From Physella acuta (Eukaryota > Mollusca > Gastropoda > Physidae): a DNA stretch of 64,000 nt. Below are positions 54,201 to 55,840 of this stretch, piece after piece. The stretch's first letter is position 1; each line of letters begins with the position of its first letter. The DNA is taken from the NCBI RefSeq assembly GCF_028476545.1, contig NW_026732738.1, positions 62,001-126,000 on the forward strand, in the 5' to 3' direction. The translations under genes and the position numbers were made by a program. The notes beneath the pieces are model-generated. The model was not told where the DNA came from, made no database searches, and worked only from the letters and a program-made list of their open reading frames with translations.

Positions 54201-55437
54201 GGTCATTATGTGTCCTGGTCATTAGTGGGTCATTATGTGTCCTGGTCATTAGTTGGTCATTATGTGTCCTGGTCATTAATTGGTCATTATGTGTCCTGGT
54301 CATTAGTGGGTCATTATGTGTCCTGGTCATTAGTGGGTCATTATGTGTCCTGGTCATTAGTTGGTCATTATGTGTCCTGGTCATTAGTGGGTCACTATGT
54401 GTCCTGGTCATTAGTGGGTCATTATGTGTCCTGGTCATTAGTTGGTCAATATGTGTCCTGGTCATTAGTTGGTTTGGTAGATGAACAATTAAAATTCTAC
54501 ACACTTTAACTATGGTTTTTATTTTTTTATTTAATCCTTTTCAGCTACGATTATTTCCCCTTTTTTTTTAAATTGCAGGGAATATCATATTTAATTTCCC
54601 CACATGATAATTTGATAAAAGGATTTTTCTAAATAAAAGGGAGATGGAAATAAAAAAGTGTCTGCTAGTCTTATAATATAGAAAAAAAATTTTTAGCTCA
54701 TTTTCCCAAACATTTTAAACACCCAGCACACTAGTGAAGCTGATATGACTGCATGGAAACTATTTCTAAGTATTAGTTTAGATGCAGTTACAAATACATT
54801 TTATTTTAGGAAAGACATATCACTGAAATTAACTATTTGAAGAAAATTGTGTAGTTTATCTTTCAGATATTATTTTTATAAATTATTTTAAGAGCTCCTG
54901 CTTTTGAGTCAGTGTCCATATTGATTATGTAGGCCAACACTTTTATTCAACAAGTTGATTTAGATGTTAGTAATAAATGGTGCGCAACTAAATTAAGCTT
55001 TTATAACAAAAAGTGCACATTTTTAAAATGTTCATATTATTTAGCAGTTCACTAATAGAATGTGTATCTAGTCTGTGCATACATCAAAGTTTAAGTTATT
55101 CTATTGAACACTAGATATATGAAATATTGACAGTATTGAAGTTACATGAAATAAAGCTACTCACATAAAGCTTATCATGCGACCAGCCGAAGAATGGGAA
55201 ATGAACAGTGAGGTTGATGGCGCCAGAGCTCCCATCGTCTGTCCTAGGCGTCATTCTGTCACCTACTGCTGCTCCAAAAGGAAAGAATTTGGACACATCC
55301 ACACACACCGCCAGGCATGGACTCTTGACCAACAACGTGCACAGGCTCAGGGCAAACAAGCGAATGAAAATCTGTAGAGGCGCACTTGTGGCAGCTTGTG
55401 GAGTGACTAAATGGGTAGACCCTAGACATGCACACAT
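36..55437 (-). CDS. mesh: Mesh / SUSD2-like transmembrane protein (NIDO, AMOP, VWD, Sushi), 17-exon gene model
   Basis: Coding exons, 5' to 3': 55437-55165, 17114-16932, 12259-12140, 8779-8636, 6705-6546, 6237-5983, 5779-5643, 5468-5317, 4944-4678, 4382-4105, 3560-3417, 3073-2924, 2718-2575, 2037-1912, 1304-1041, 530-351, 202-36. Every junction has GT-AG ends and matching phase, giving about 1,047 residues. Domain order by residue: signal sequence (about 23-42), NIDO (about 78-260), Ig-like/E-set region (about 290-400), AMOP (about 490-655), VWD (about 660-900), Sushi (about 934-987), membrane span (about 1002-1026), 18-residue tail. This order is that of Drosophila Mesh, an apical-lateral protein of smooth septate junctions working with Ssk and Tsp2A, and resembles vertebrate SUSD2 and MUC4. 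Junction function in this animal is inferred. The 38 kb first intron is striking. Alternative names: sushi domain-containing protein 2-like, mucin-4-like. No 3' UTR or poly(A) signal lies in the window. Confidence 0.9.
203..350 (-). other. mesh intron 16
   Basis: A 148 bp intron with no repeat or other feature seen. Its 5' end GTTCTT is a weak donor; its 3' end TTTTCAACAG is strong. Confidence 0.7.
351..530 (-). CDS. mesh: mesh exon 16: Sushi (CCP) domain
   Basis: Acceptor TTGCCAG|TTAC and a weak donor ACAGAG|GTTCTT. It encodes one complete Sushi module with four cysteines: [23 protein letters not shown] and LPSC. The donor was chosen because it alone restores phase with exon 17. Confidence 0.88.
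531..1040 (-). other. mesh intron 15, unique AT-rich sequence
   Basis: A 510 bp AT-rich intron with no array or recognisable element. Confidence 0.7.
1041..1304 (-). CDS. mesh: mesh exon 15: post-VWD segment
   Basis: Acceptor TTGTAG|GGG and donor ACCAG|GTTTGT. It completes FGLTW, then encodes [36 protein letters not shown] and [11 protein letters not shown]. The FGxTW...SLF and PVFxDE strings match the segment between VWD and Sushi in Mesh/SUSD2. Confidence 0.9.
1400..1893. repeat. 51 bp minisatellite in mesh intron 14, about 10 copies
   Basis: About ten tandem 51 bp units fill most of the 607 bp intron, ending about 20 bp from the exon 14 donor. Copies at the donor-proximal side alternate between two variants, giving a 102 bp higher-order pattern. 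In the mRNA sense the unit reads [17 protein letters not shown] in the frame of exon 14 without stops. Each unit also carries an acceptor-like pyrimidine run ending in TATAG. Confidence 0.9.
1912..2037 (-). CDS. mesh: mesh exon 14: VWD domain, GLLGNFNGD segment
   Basis: Acceptor CTACAG|GTAAAC and donor ACAT|GTAGGT. It encodes [19 protein letters not shown] and ends [15 protein letters not shown] is the MUC4/SUSD2/Mesh version of the VWD CGLCGN motif, without the vicinal cysteines. The reading frame stays open through the donor into the 51 bp array of intron 14. Confidence 0.93.
2138..2266. repeat. Two-copy tandem duplication (about 64 bp) in intron 13
   Basis: Two adjacent near-identical copies beginning TTTTATTCTACAATGTTATA and differing at a few positions. 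Confidence 0.85.
2291..2573. repeat. 40 bp minisatellite abutting the exon 13 donor, about 7 copies
   Basis: Units contain GTGTTAACATGACATGGCT and vary at several bases, with one or two shortened copies. The array runs up to the exon 13 splice donor; the donor's intronic bases (GTAAACACTTGTCA in mRNA sense) match the unit's GTTAACACTTGTCA. Confidence 0.88.
2575..2718 (-). CDS. mesh: mesh exon 13: VWD domain, third segment
   Basis: Acceptor ATTTCAG|GG and donor TTAAAG|GTAAAC. It encodes [20 protein letters not shown], then [20 protein letters not shown] and LK, joining in phase to [10 protein letters not shown] of exon 14. A 40 bp tandem array starts at the donor. Confidence 0.9.
2924..3073 (-). 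CDS. mesh: mesh exon 12: VWD domain, second segment
   Basis: Acceptor CTTCAG|GTG and donor GGAAG|GTGAGA, found by phase and splice sites only. It encodes [31 protein letters not shown] and [14 protein letters not shown]. The acceptor with 30 nt of exon is the first of three 62 bp tandem copies. Confidence 0.86.
3044..3229. repeat. 62 bp triplication spanning the exon 12 acceptor
   Basis: Three tandem 62 bp copies start at 3044, 3106 and 3168. The first contains the first 30 nt of exon 12 and the real 3' splice site; the other two carry an identical CTTCAG acceptor inside the intron. Confidence 0.92.
3281..3442. repeat. Duplicated exon 11 donor region, 107 bp apart
   Basis: Positions 3281-3335 repeat 3388-3442 nearly perfectly. 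The true copy holds the last 26 nt of exon 11 and its donor; the second copy lies within intron 11 and keeps a GT donor (GAAAG|GTTGGT) at 3309-3308. Confidence 0.9.
3417..3560 (-). CDS. mesh: mesh exon 11: start of VWD domain with GDPH motif
   Basis: Acceptor CAACAG|CCC and donor GAAAG|GTTTGT. It encodes [20 protein letters not shown] and GEYILLRV, the classic VWD opening. GDPH is the acid-labile cleavage motif known in mucins and SUSD2. The donor region is duplicated 107 bp into the intron (3281-3335). Confidence 0.93.
3578..3860. repeat. 44 bp minisatellite beside the exon 11 acceptor, 6-7 copies
   Basis: Units contain TATTGGGGCAATCAGAAATC. The array starts about 18 bp upstream of the exon 11 acceptor in intron 10; the rest of that intron is AT-rich unique sequence. 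Confidence 0.9.
4105..4382 (-). CDS. mesh: mesh exon 10: AMOP domain, second half
   Basis: Acceptor CCAACAG|T and donor GCAG|GTAATT. It encodes [50 protein letters not shown] and YAPPAA. The CCYD and HCCDF pairs and the closing YxPP lead directly to the GDPH of the VWD, as in Mesh and SUSD2. Confidence 0.93.
4678..4944 (-). CDS. mesh: mesh exon 9: AMOP domain, first half
   Basis: Acceptor TTTCAG|CAC and donor GTCAG|GTATGT. It encodes [37 protein letters not shown] and VQCIS. The spaced cysteines and the CxW...CPC pattern are those of AMOP (adhesion-associated domain in MUC4 and other proteins). Confidence 0.92.
5141..5309. repeat. 19 bp AT-rich minisatellite in intron 8, about 9 copies
   Basis: Near-perfect units CAAAATATCAAGAAAACAA. 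The array begins about seven nucleotides past the exon 8 donor; in mRNA sense it is U-rich. Confidence 0.92.
5317..5468 (-). CDS. mesh: mesh exon 8: segment leading into AMOP
   Basis: Acceptor TACCCCAG|AAT and donor AACAA|GTGAGA, phase 0 in, two bases out. It encodes [20 protein letters not shown] and continues to [12 protein letters not shown] 19 bp AT-rich array begins about seven nucleotides after the donor. Confidence 0.85.
5643..5779 (-). CDS. mesh: mesh exon 7: region between E-set and AMOP
   Basis: Acceptor CACTAG|AAAAT and donor AAA|GTAAGA. It encodes [37 protein letters not shown] and VFK. Phase is consistent on both sides. The short VxWSEPYF beta-like segment fits the Ig-like region continuing. 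Confidence 0.85.
5894..6021. repeat. 69 bp tandem duplication spanning the exon 6 donor
   Basis: CAGTCTACATTAGCACTCAC starts at 5894 and again at 5963, followed by the same exon 6 sequence. The intronic copy retains an intact GTGAGT donor and about 30 bp of exon. Use of that donor would add 69 nt but with an in-frame TAA. Confidence 0.92.
5983..6237 (-). CDS. mesh: mesh exon 6: Ig-like/E-set region
   Basis: Acceptor CCACAG at 6239-6238 and donor ATCA|GTGAGT. It encodes [17 protein letters not shown] through [17 protein letters not shown] and [12 protein letters not shown], matching the E-set/Ig-like region between NIDO and AMOP in Mesh. A second AG six nucleotides downstream (CATCAG) keeps frame, so two isoforms differing by two residues are possible. 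The donor and the last roughly 37 nt are duplicated 69 bp into the intron. Confidence 0.87.
6546..6705 (-). CDS. mesh: mesh exon 5: end of NIDO and linker
   Basis: Acceptor TTGTAG|GCT and donor CTCAA|GTAAGG; enters in phase 0 and leaves with one base of a split codon. It encodes [16 protein letters not shown], then [15 protein letters not shown] and ETGCSLS. The AGFNAGD motif closes the NIDO domain. Confidence 0.88.
6706..8635 (-). other. mesh intron 4, AT-rich
   Basis: A 1.9 kb AT-rich intron. At about 8180-8350 there are degenerate repeats of a TGATGTAATTTTTA motif. No mobile element or gene recognised. Confidence 0.7.
8636..8779 (-). CDS. mesh: mesh exon 4: NIDO domain, third segment
   Basis: Acceptor TTTCAG|AGA and donor CCCAG|GTATGG, 48 codons, phase 0 at both ends. 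It encodes [26 protein letters not shown] and GLGGIPAQ. The IxWTTG motif and the join to AGFNAGD in exon 5 are typical of the end of a NIDO domain. Confidence 0.9.
8978..12172. repeat. 56 x 57 bp near-perfect array made of the exon 3/intron 3 boundary
   Basis: The unit in mRNA sense is the last 33 nt of exon 3 (from TTTTTTGGGGCAG to TTTAAAG) plus the first 24 nt of intron 3 (GTAGGTTGAGTG onward). The first copy is the real exon end (12172-12116); about 55 further copies fill 94% of intron 3. I noticed one deviation, C to T at 10617. At the far end the array returns to unique sequence after CTCTTT, suggesting a T-run junction seeded the duplication. Every unit carries the donor AAAG|GTAGGT. 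Both strands are open for over 1,000 codons because 57 is a multiple of three. Confidence 0.97.
12140..12259 (-). CDS. mesh: mesh exon 3: NIDO domain, middle segment
   Basis: Acceptor TTTTTTTGCAG|GCC and donor AAG|GTAGGT, 40 codons, phase 0 at both ends. It encodes [23 protein letters not shown] and ends in LGRLK, which joins RNTFQAVL of exon 4; IATWxxVGFF followed by NTFQAVL is the expected NIDO order. The exon has no long open frame of its own and is hidden at the edge of a repeat array. Its last 33 nt (codons [11 protein letters not shown]) plus the first 24 nt of intron 3 are the unit of the 56-copy array at 8978-12172. Confidence 0.85.
12290..16088. repeat. 67 bp dimeric minisatellite filling intron 2, about 57 dimers
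   Basis: Alternating 36 and 31 bp half-units share CACTGAATGATATAAAGTTT and differ by GTTAGTTTAATG versus GGTTAAAG. Variant half-units (GATAC, GTTAT, CTGGTTAG) recur in ordered blocks, giving a higher-order structure of several dimers. The array ends about 30 bp from the exon 3 acceptor. In mRNA sense it repeats ACTAAC and TATATCATTCAG. Confidence 0.95.
16414..16794. mobile_element. Harbinger-like MITE, 381 bp
   Basis: Terminal inverted repeats GCGCAATTTCC (16414-16424) and GGAAATTGCGC (16784-16794) are flanked by TTA on both sides (16411-16413, 16795-16797), the TWA target preference of PIF/Harbinger elements. An internal hairpin GGGCCAAAAA/TTTTTGGCCC lies near 16576-16655. It sits in intron 2 between the 67 bp array and exon 2. 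No transposase; the 121-codon minus-strand open frame inside looks fortuitous. Confidence 0.7.
16932..17114 (-). CDS. mesh: mesh exon 2: NIDO domain, N-terminal half
   Basis: Acceptor TTTCAG|GTA and donor AAG|GTAAGT, 61 codons, phase 0 at both ends. It encodes VNNNGVVSF, then [18 protein letters not shown] and GTVWYRE, the hallmark strands of the NIDO (nidogen/tectorin) domain. It joins exon 1 (...DKLY) exactly in frame across a 38,050 bp intron, which is the main support for that intron. Confidence 0.92.
17115..18421. other. Intron 1, unique AT-rich segment
   Basis: Rich in TCTAGAT/AGATCTAG motifs (17400-17860). A single CCTGGAAGAAACTCT end-like fragment lies at 17215-17231. A G run stands at about 18332. 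No gene seen. Confidence 0.6.
18422..18522. mobile_element. Possible short hAT-like MITE
   Basis: Imperfect inverted ends CAGGGTTTCTTTCA and TGAAAGAAACTCTA, resembling the ends of the element at 58219-58374. No convincing 8 bp target duplication was seen. Confidence 0.4.
18627..18721. repeat. 31 bp tandem repeat, 3 copies
   Basis: Three near-identical copies of GACACCAACTGGCTTATGAT followed by GTACGGAGCAG. Confidence 0.88.
19095..19275. repeat. Degenerate repeat, GACGATGGTACTG units
   Basis: About six copies of ACAGACGATGGTACTGTTAT with or without a TTAGTAGAGATTGT extension. Confidence 0.85.
19562..20832. repeat. 20-26 bp minisatellite, more than 50 copies
   Basis: Core CCCTAGCTGGGATATGACAA with frequent ACAA insertions and GTGACA variants. 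Blocks of several units recur in the same order, so larger segments were also duplicated. Confidence 0.93.
20833..21784. other. Intron 1 spacer, unique
   Basis: Nothing gene-like. A short direct repeat (GAGTTACGGTTCTTTAA) lies near 21175-21212 and a G run near 21350. Confidence 0.6.
21785..22965. repeat. 26 bp minisatellite, about 45 copies
   Basis: Units around CCAACCTAGTGTCACGCCAT with endings TACACA, TACACG or TATACA, and variants with an extra ACCTAGT. Blocks of variants repeat. Confidence 0.94.
23085..23262. repeat. 15 bp C-rich repeat
   Basis: Degenerate then regular AAACCCCACCCCACC units, about 10-12 copies. Confidence 0.9.
23455..24112. repeat. 64-68 bp minisatellite, about 10 copies
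   Basis: Units contain CTCACGTTCTGTGCCAGGGG and TAAGGACCGGGGGTCGTG; length alternates by presence or absence of a CTGT step after CAG. Confidence 0.93.
24113..25544. other. Intron 1 spacer, unique
   Basis: No gene recognised. A run of more than 15 G lies at 24353-24373 followed by a T run; several short open frames look fortuitous. Confidence 0.55.
25545..26360. repeat. 57 bp minisatellite with one variable window, about 14 copies
   Basis: A constant part (CGACATGGTGGGGCAGATAA then CTCGACTCTGACGCCAGATA) alternates with a variable window of about 9 bp after GACCGT, drawn from a small set (such as GCGTCTGTG, GTCTCTAGG, GAGTCTGTG). Three frames stay open, which is a period effect. Confidence 0.94.
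26361..26706. other. Intron 1 spacer
   Basis: Unique sequence, nothing recognised. Confidence 0.55.
26707..27870. repeat. 24 bp minisatellite, about 48 copies
   Basis: Unit CCAGCTGTACCCCACCAGAG plus ACCT, with three switching sites (GAGACCT/GGGACCT, CCAGCTGT/CTAGCCTT/CTAGCTGT, CACCAG/CAGAAG). Four long frames on two strands are open only because 24 is divisible by three. Confidence 0.95.
27871..28214. other. Intron 1 spacer
   Basis: Unique sequence between two arrays; nothing recognised. Confidence 0.55.
28215..29155. repeat. 40 bp minisatellite, about 23 copies
   Basis: Units AGCTACCAAAGCTAGCAGCA then GATGGCTACCAAATCAGGAC. Most copies hold a CAGATG E-box; variants GGAGAGGG and GTTTGCAGG recur. 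Confidence 0.95.
29156..30124. other. Intron 1 spacer
   Basis: No gene seen. A short GTGGCTCATT repeat occurs at 29600-29660 and a G run at about 29563. Confidence 0.55.
30125..30885. repeat. 32 bp minisatellite carrying CCAAGGTCA, about 23 copies
   Basis: Units GTAAGCCAAGGTCAGACTAC then AGGTACATTTGG with little variation. Each has an extended nuclear-receptor half-site CCAAGGTCA on the plus strand. Confidence 0.95.
30886..31069. other. Intron 1 spacer
   Basis: Short unique stretch, nothing recognised. Confidence 0.5.
31070..31378. repeat. Degenerate GTGTGGTGCTGT repeat
   Basis: Mixed units of GTGTGGTGCTGT, GTGTGGCGGT and GTAGACTGG without a fixed longer period. Confidence 0.88.
31379..31893. 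other. Intron 1 spacer
   Basis: Unique AT-rich sequence; a short TGTTTTATGCTTGTTTTAT repeat near 31660-31720. Confidence 0.55.
31894..32018. repeat. 14 bp repeat GTGTGACGGTCGTT, about 9 copies
   Basis: Tandem units with small changes, including one GACAGTCGAC copy. Confidence 0.9.
32019..32585. other. Intron 1 spacer
   Basis: Unique sequence; an ACGCGACGTT(T/G)GCCAGATT duplication lies near 32402-32442. No gene recognised. Confidence 0.55.
32586..33075. repeat. 21 bp C-rich minisatellite (AGCACTGCCCCACC)
   Basis: More than 20 units of AGCACTGCCCCACCCCACCC, some shortened or with CTCCATCC. Proline/histidine-rich open frames on both strands are a consequence of composition. Confidence 0.93.
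33287..33670. repeat. 34 bp minisatellite, 11 copies
   Basis: Units GCGACAAATGTTGGACAAAA then ACAGGGCGTGGGGC, with few changes. Confidence 0.95.
33870..34990. repeat. 22 bp minisatellite, about 50 copies
   Basis: Core AGGACATGACACCATCTAGT with endings GC, or ACAGAAGGGC variants. The left fifth is degenerate and the right part regular. Confidence 0.94.
34991..35522. other. Intron 1 spacer
   Basis: Unique; a double C run at about 35390-35412. No gene recognised. Confidence 0.55.
35523..35965. repeat. 30 bp minisatellite, about 15 copies
   Basis: Units around ATGGACGGCCAGTTTAGACC with GGACCTATGA. The open plus-strand frame with a 10-residue repeat follows from the period. Confidence 0.94.
35966..37169. 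other. Intron 1 spacer
   Basis: Unique; G runs at about 36675 and 36799. Nothing gene-like. Confidence 0.55.
37170..37355. repeat. 23 bp minisatellite, 8 copies
   Basis: Units CTTGTCTATAGACGGCCAGC plus AGA, nearly identical. Confidence 0.94.
37356..37929. other. Intron 1 spacer
   Basis: Unique; G-rich run at about 37759. Nothing recognised. Confidence 0.55.
37930..38220. repeat. Degenerate ACAAACACCAAACAGTCCAC repeat
   Basis: About 14 imperfect units. Continues into a looser CATCTACACCATAAACA repeat to about 38360. Confidence 0.88.
38630..38980. repeat. 22 bp minisatellite with 34 bp variants
   Basis: Core GACATATTCTGCCCAACAGA plus AC; some copies carry an extra ACGATATGATAT. Confidence 0.93.
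38981..39209. other. Intron 1 spacer with C run
   Basis: Contains a C run at 39103-39121 and CCTGAACCCC-type short repeats; otherwise unique. Confidence 0.6.
39210..39485. repeat. About 30 bp repeat, ACGTTACAAAAACCTCCGCA
   Basis: About ten copies with CACACAACGC or CACTCAACGC endings; every third copy lacks part, giving a block pattern. Confidence 0.92.
39486..40219. other. Intron 1 spacer with G runs
   Basis: G runs at about 39567, 39852 and 39990-40021; a short CATGACCTGTCC repeat near 40105-40150. No gene recognised. Confidence 0.55.
40220..41301. repeat. 22 bp minisatellite, about 49 copies
   Basis: Units ACCTGGCCCACAGGCTCCCA plus AG, with CAGACTCCC, CAGGCCCCGA and AAGACCAAG variants scattered. 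Long frames in several registers are composition effects. Confidence 0.95.
41302..42359. other. Intron 1 spacer, about 1 kb
   Basis: Unique; nothing gene-like beyond short open frames. G run at about 42343. Confidence 0.55.
42360..42832. repeat. 22 bp minisatellite, about 21 copies
   Basis: Units GGGTTACAGTGAGGGCATAA plus TG, with a recurrent TAGTTGGATTAGAG variant. Confidence 0.94.
42945..43372. repeat. TG-rich microsatellite with GATGCTGTG
   Basis: Interrupted (TG)n with recurrent GATGCTGTGTATGTGTGTG blocks. Confidence 0.92.
43373..43741. other. Intron 1 spacer
   Basis: Unique sequence up to the hAT MITE target site; nothing recognised. Confidence 0.55.
43750..43966. mobile_element. hAT (Charlie-type) MITE, 217 bp
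   Basis: Inverted ends CAGGGGTCTCCAAACT and AGTTTGGAGACCCCTG are perfect for 16 bp and flanked by the identical 8 bp ATATAATG (43742-43749, 43967-43974). Next to the left end is the GC-rich CGGCCCGCGGGCCGG typical of hAT non-autonomous elements. No coding capacity. Confidence 0.93.
43975..44579. other. Intron 1 spacer
   Basis: Unique AT-rich sequence, nothing recognised. Confidence 0.55.
44580..45000. repeat. 24 bp minisatellite, about 17 copies
   Basis: Units GGACCCACATATTGGGTCTG plus GTGG or TTGG. Period divisible by three, hence long frames on both strands. Confidence 0.95.
45075..45245. repeat. About 58 bp repeat, 3 copies
   Basis: Three copies of AGTTAAGTATTTGTGATTCT followed by an AT-rich tail ending GTTAAAATAAGTAG. 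Confidence 0.87.
45246..45949. other. Intron 1 spacer with four G runs
   Basis: Runs of at least nine G at about 45498, 45610, 45733 and 45800. No gene recognised. Confidence 0.55.
45950..46170. repeat. CTGTAGCTGTTGTCTGTACA repeat
   Basis: About eight imperfect units, including a duplicated ACCCTTTAGCACAGCTGTAG block. Confidence 0.9.
46171..47554. other. Intron 1 spacer, 1.4 kb, unique
   Basis: AT-rich then mixed. A 113-codon plus-strand frame (46758-47099) has no family I recognise and is antisense to the host gene; I do not call it a gene. Confidence 0.5.
47555..48470. repeat. 26 bp minisatellite, about 35 copies
   Basis: Units TGATGATTAGACTGGGTCTT plus ATTTCA, with ACATTGGG, ACTTTGGG and short TGAGACTTTGGG variants repeating in blocks. 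Confidence 0.95.
48471..49039. other. Intron 1 spacer
   Basis: Unique sequence, nothing recognised. Confidence 0.55.
49040..49640. repeat. G-run repeat with AATCACGCCAGC
   Basis: About 18 units of a G run of 5 to more than 20 followed by TACTGAATCACGCCAGCTGG, TACAGAATCACACCAGCAGG or ATGAGCAACTGAATCACGAC. Larger blocks of four to five units recur. Confidence 0.93.
49775..49985. repeat. Degenerate GTAAGCCGTACGGCTAGCAC repeat
   Basis: Five to six imperfect units of about 34 bp, one interrupted by a C run. Confidence 0.85.
49986..51767. other. Intron 1 spacer, 1.8 kb
   Basis: Unique; a 32 bp duplication around AATGAAAAAACTTGAAGGTG near 51556-51620. No gene recognised. Confidence 0.55.
51768..53313. 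repeat. 19 bp minisatellite, about 80 copies
   Basis: Units CCCAGCTACATGAACACGG, with ATAGCACAG and CTAGTACATG variants. A block of several hundred bases around 51850-52150 recurs at 52150-52410 with the same variant order. Confidence 0.96.
53314..54174. other. Intron 1 spacer
   Basis: Unique AT-rich sequence, nothing recognised. Confidence 0.55.
54175..54475. repeat. 27 bp minisatellite, 11 copies
   Basis: Units TGTGTCCTGGTCATTAGTGG plus GTCATTA, alternating GTGGG and GTTGG. Both strands are open through the array because 27 is divisible by three. Confidence 0.95.
54476..55164. other. Intron 1, donor-proximal unique segment
   Basis: AT-rich, no repeat; leads to the exon 1 donor. Confidence 0.6.
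55165..55437 (-). CDS. mesh: mesh exon 1: signal sequence and start of NIDO
   Basis: Starts at the ATG 55437-55435 and ends in ...HDKLY at a TAT|GTGAGT donor (GT at 55164-55163), phase 0. A hydrophobic run ([14 protein letters not shown]) with a likely cleavage region near SPCLA is followed by the typical NIDO-protein lead-in PFG...GD...DDGSS and FPFFG. The 22 residues before the hydrophobic run are long for a signal peptide. A phase-0 acceptor-like CTCTACAG ends just before 55371, so the true start may lie in an unseen upstream exon joined there. Confidence 0.75.
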
Positions 55438-55840
55438 TATATTCAGCGGGCATCAAGGGATAAGGTGTTGTATTGTGTTTAAAGCAATCTGATAGCTGCG
55501 ACTGAAGGTGATTAGAGCTGAGAGGGTCTGGATTACAATTTGGGGGACTCATGTCGGATGCTTCGTGGTCAAAGGACCGAGTGATGTTGGGTCGTTGCTC
55601 GCAGTCAGTTTTGAAAATGCCCTGCACAGTGGTACTAGATGTGCTGATGGTGGCGACAAACCGGAAGGACACGACTCACAAGGTGACGTCAAGGCGTGAT
55701 ATATGGAGGACTGGCATAAATGCATGTCCCAAATCACAAGAGAATGATGGGAGCTGTTTTACTGGTGTAAAAGAAAAATCAGCCAACCATAGTCCTATGT
55801 TTCATCAAACTTTGATGAGAAATTCCAAATAATTTTTAAT
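55438..55840 (-). promoter_or_regulatory. Likely 5' UTR / promoter region of mesh
   Basis: GC-richer than its surroundings and directly upstream of the exon 1 ATG. It contains a perfect CRE palindrome TGACGTCA at 55684-55691. No TATA box is obvious at a defined distance. The transcription start is not determined. Confidence 0.35.

Larger units (their letters stand above)
17115..55164 (-). other. mesh intron 1, 38 kb, minisatellite-rich
   Basis: Bounded by the exon 1 donor (TAT|GTGAGT) and the exon 2 acceptor (TTTCAG|GTA), both phase 0 and joining two halves of one NIDO motif. It contains about 29 tandem arrays with periods of roughly 14-68 bp and mostly unrelated units, covering about 17 kb, plus many homopolymer G runs and short MITEs. 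No protein-coding gene was recognised inside it. Confidence 0.85.

Noticed and set aside
55259-55672. 137-codon minus-strand frame upstream of and overlapping mesh exon 1
   Set aside because: Different frame from the conserved NIDO lead-in and signal sequence; more likely 5' UTR/promoter sequence.
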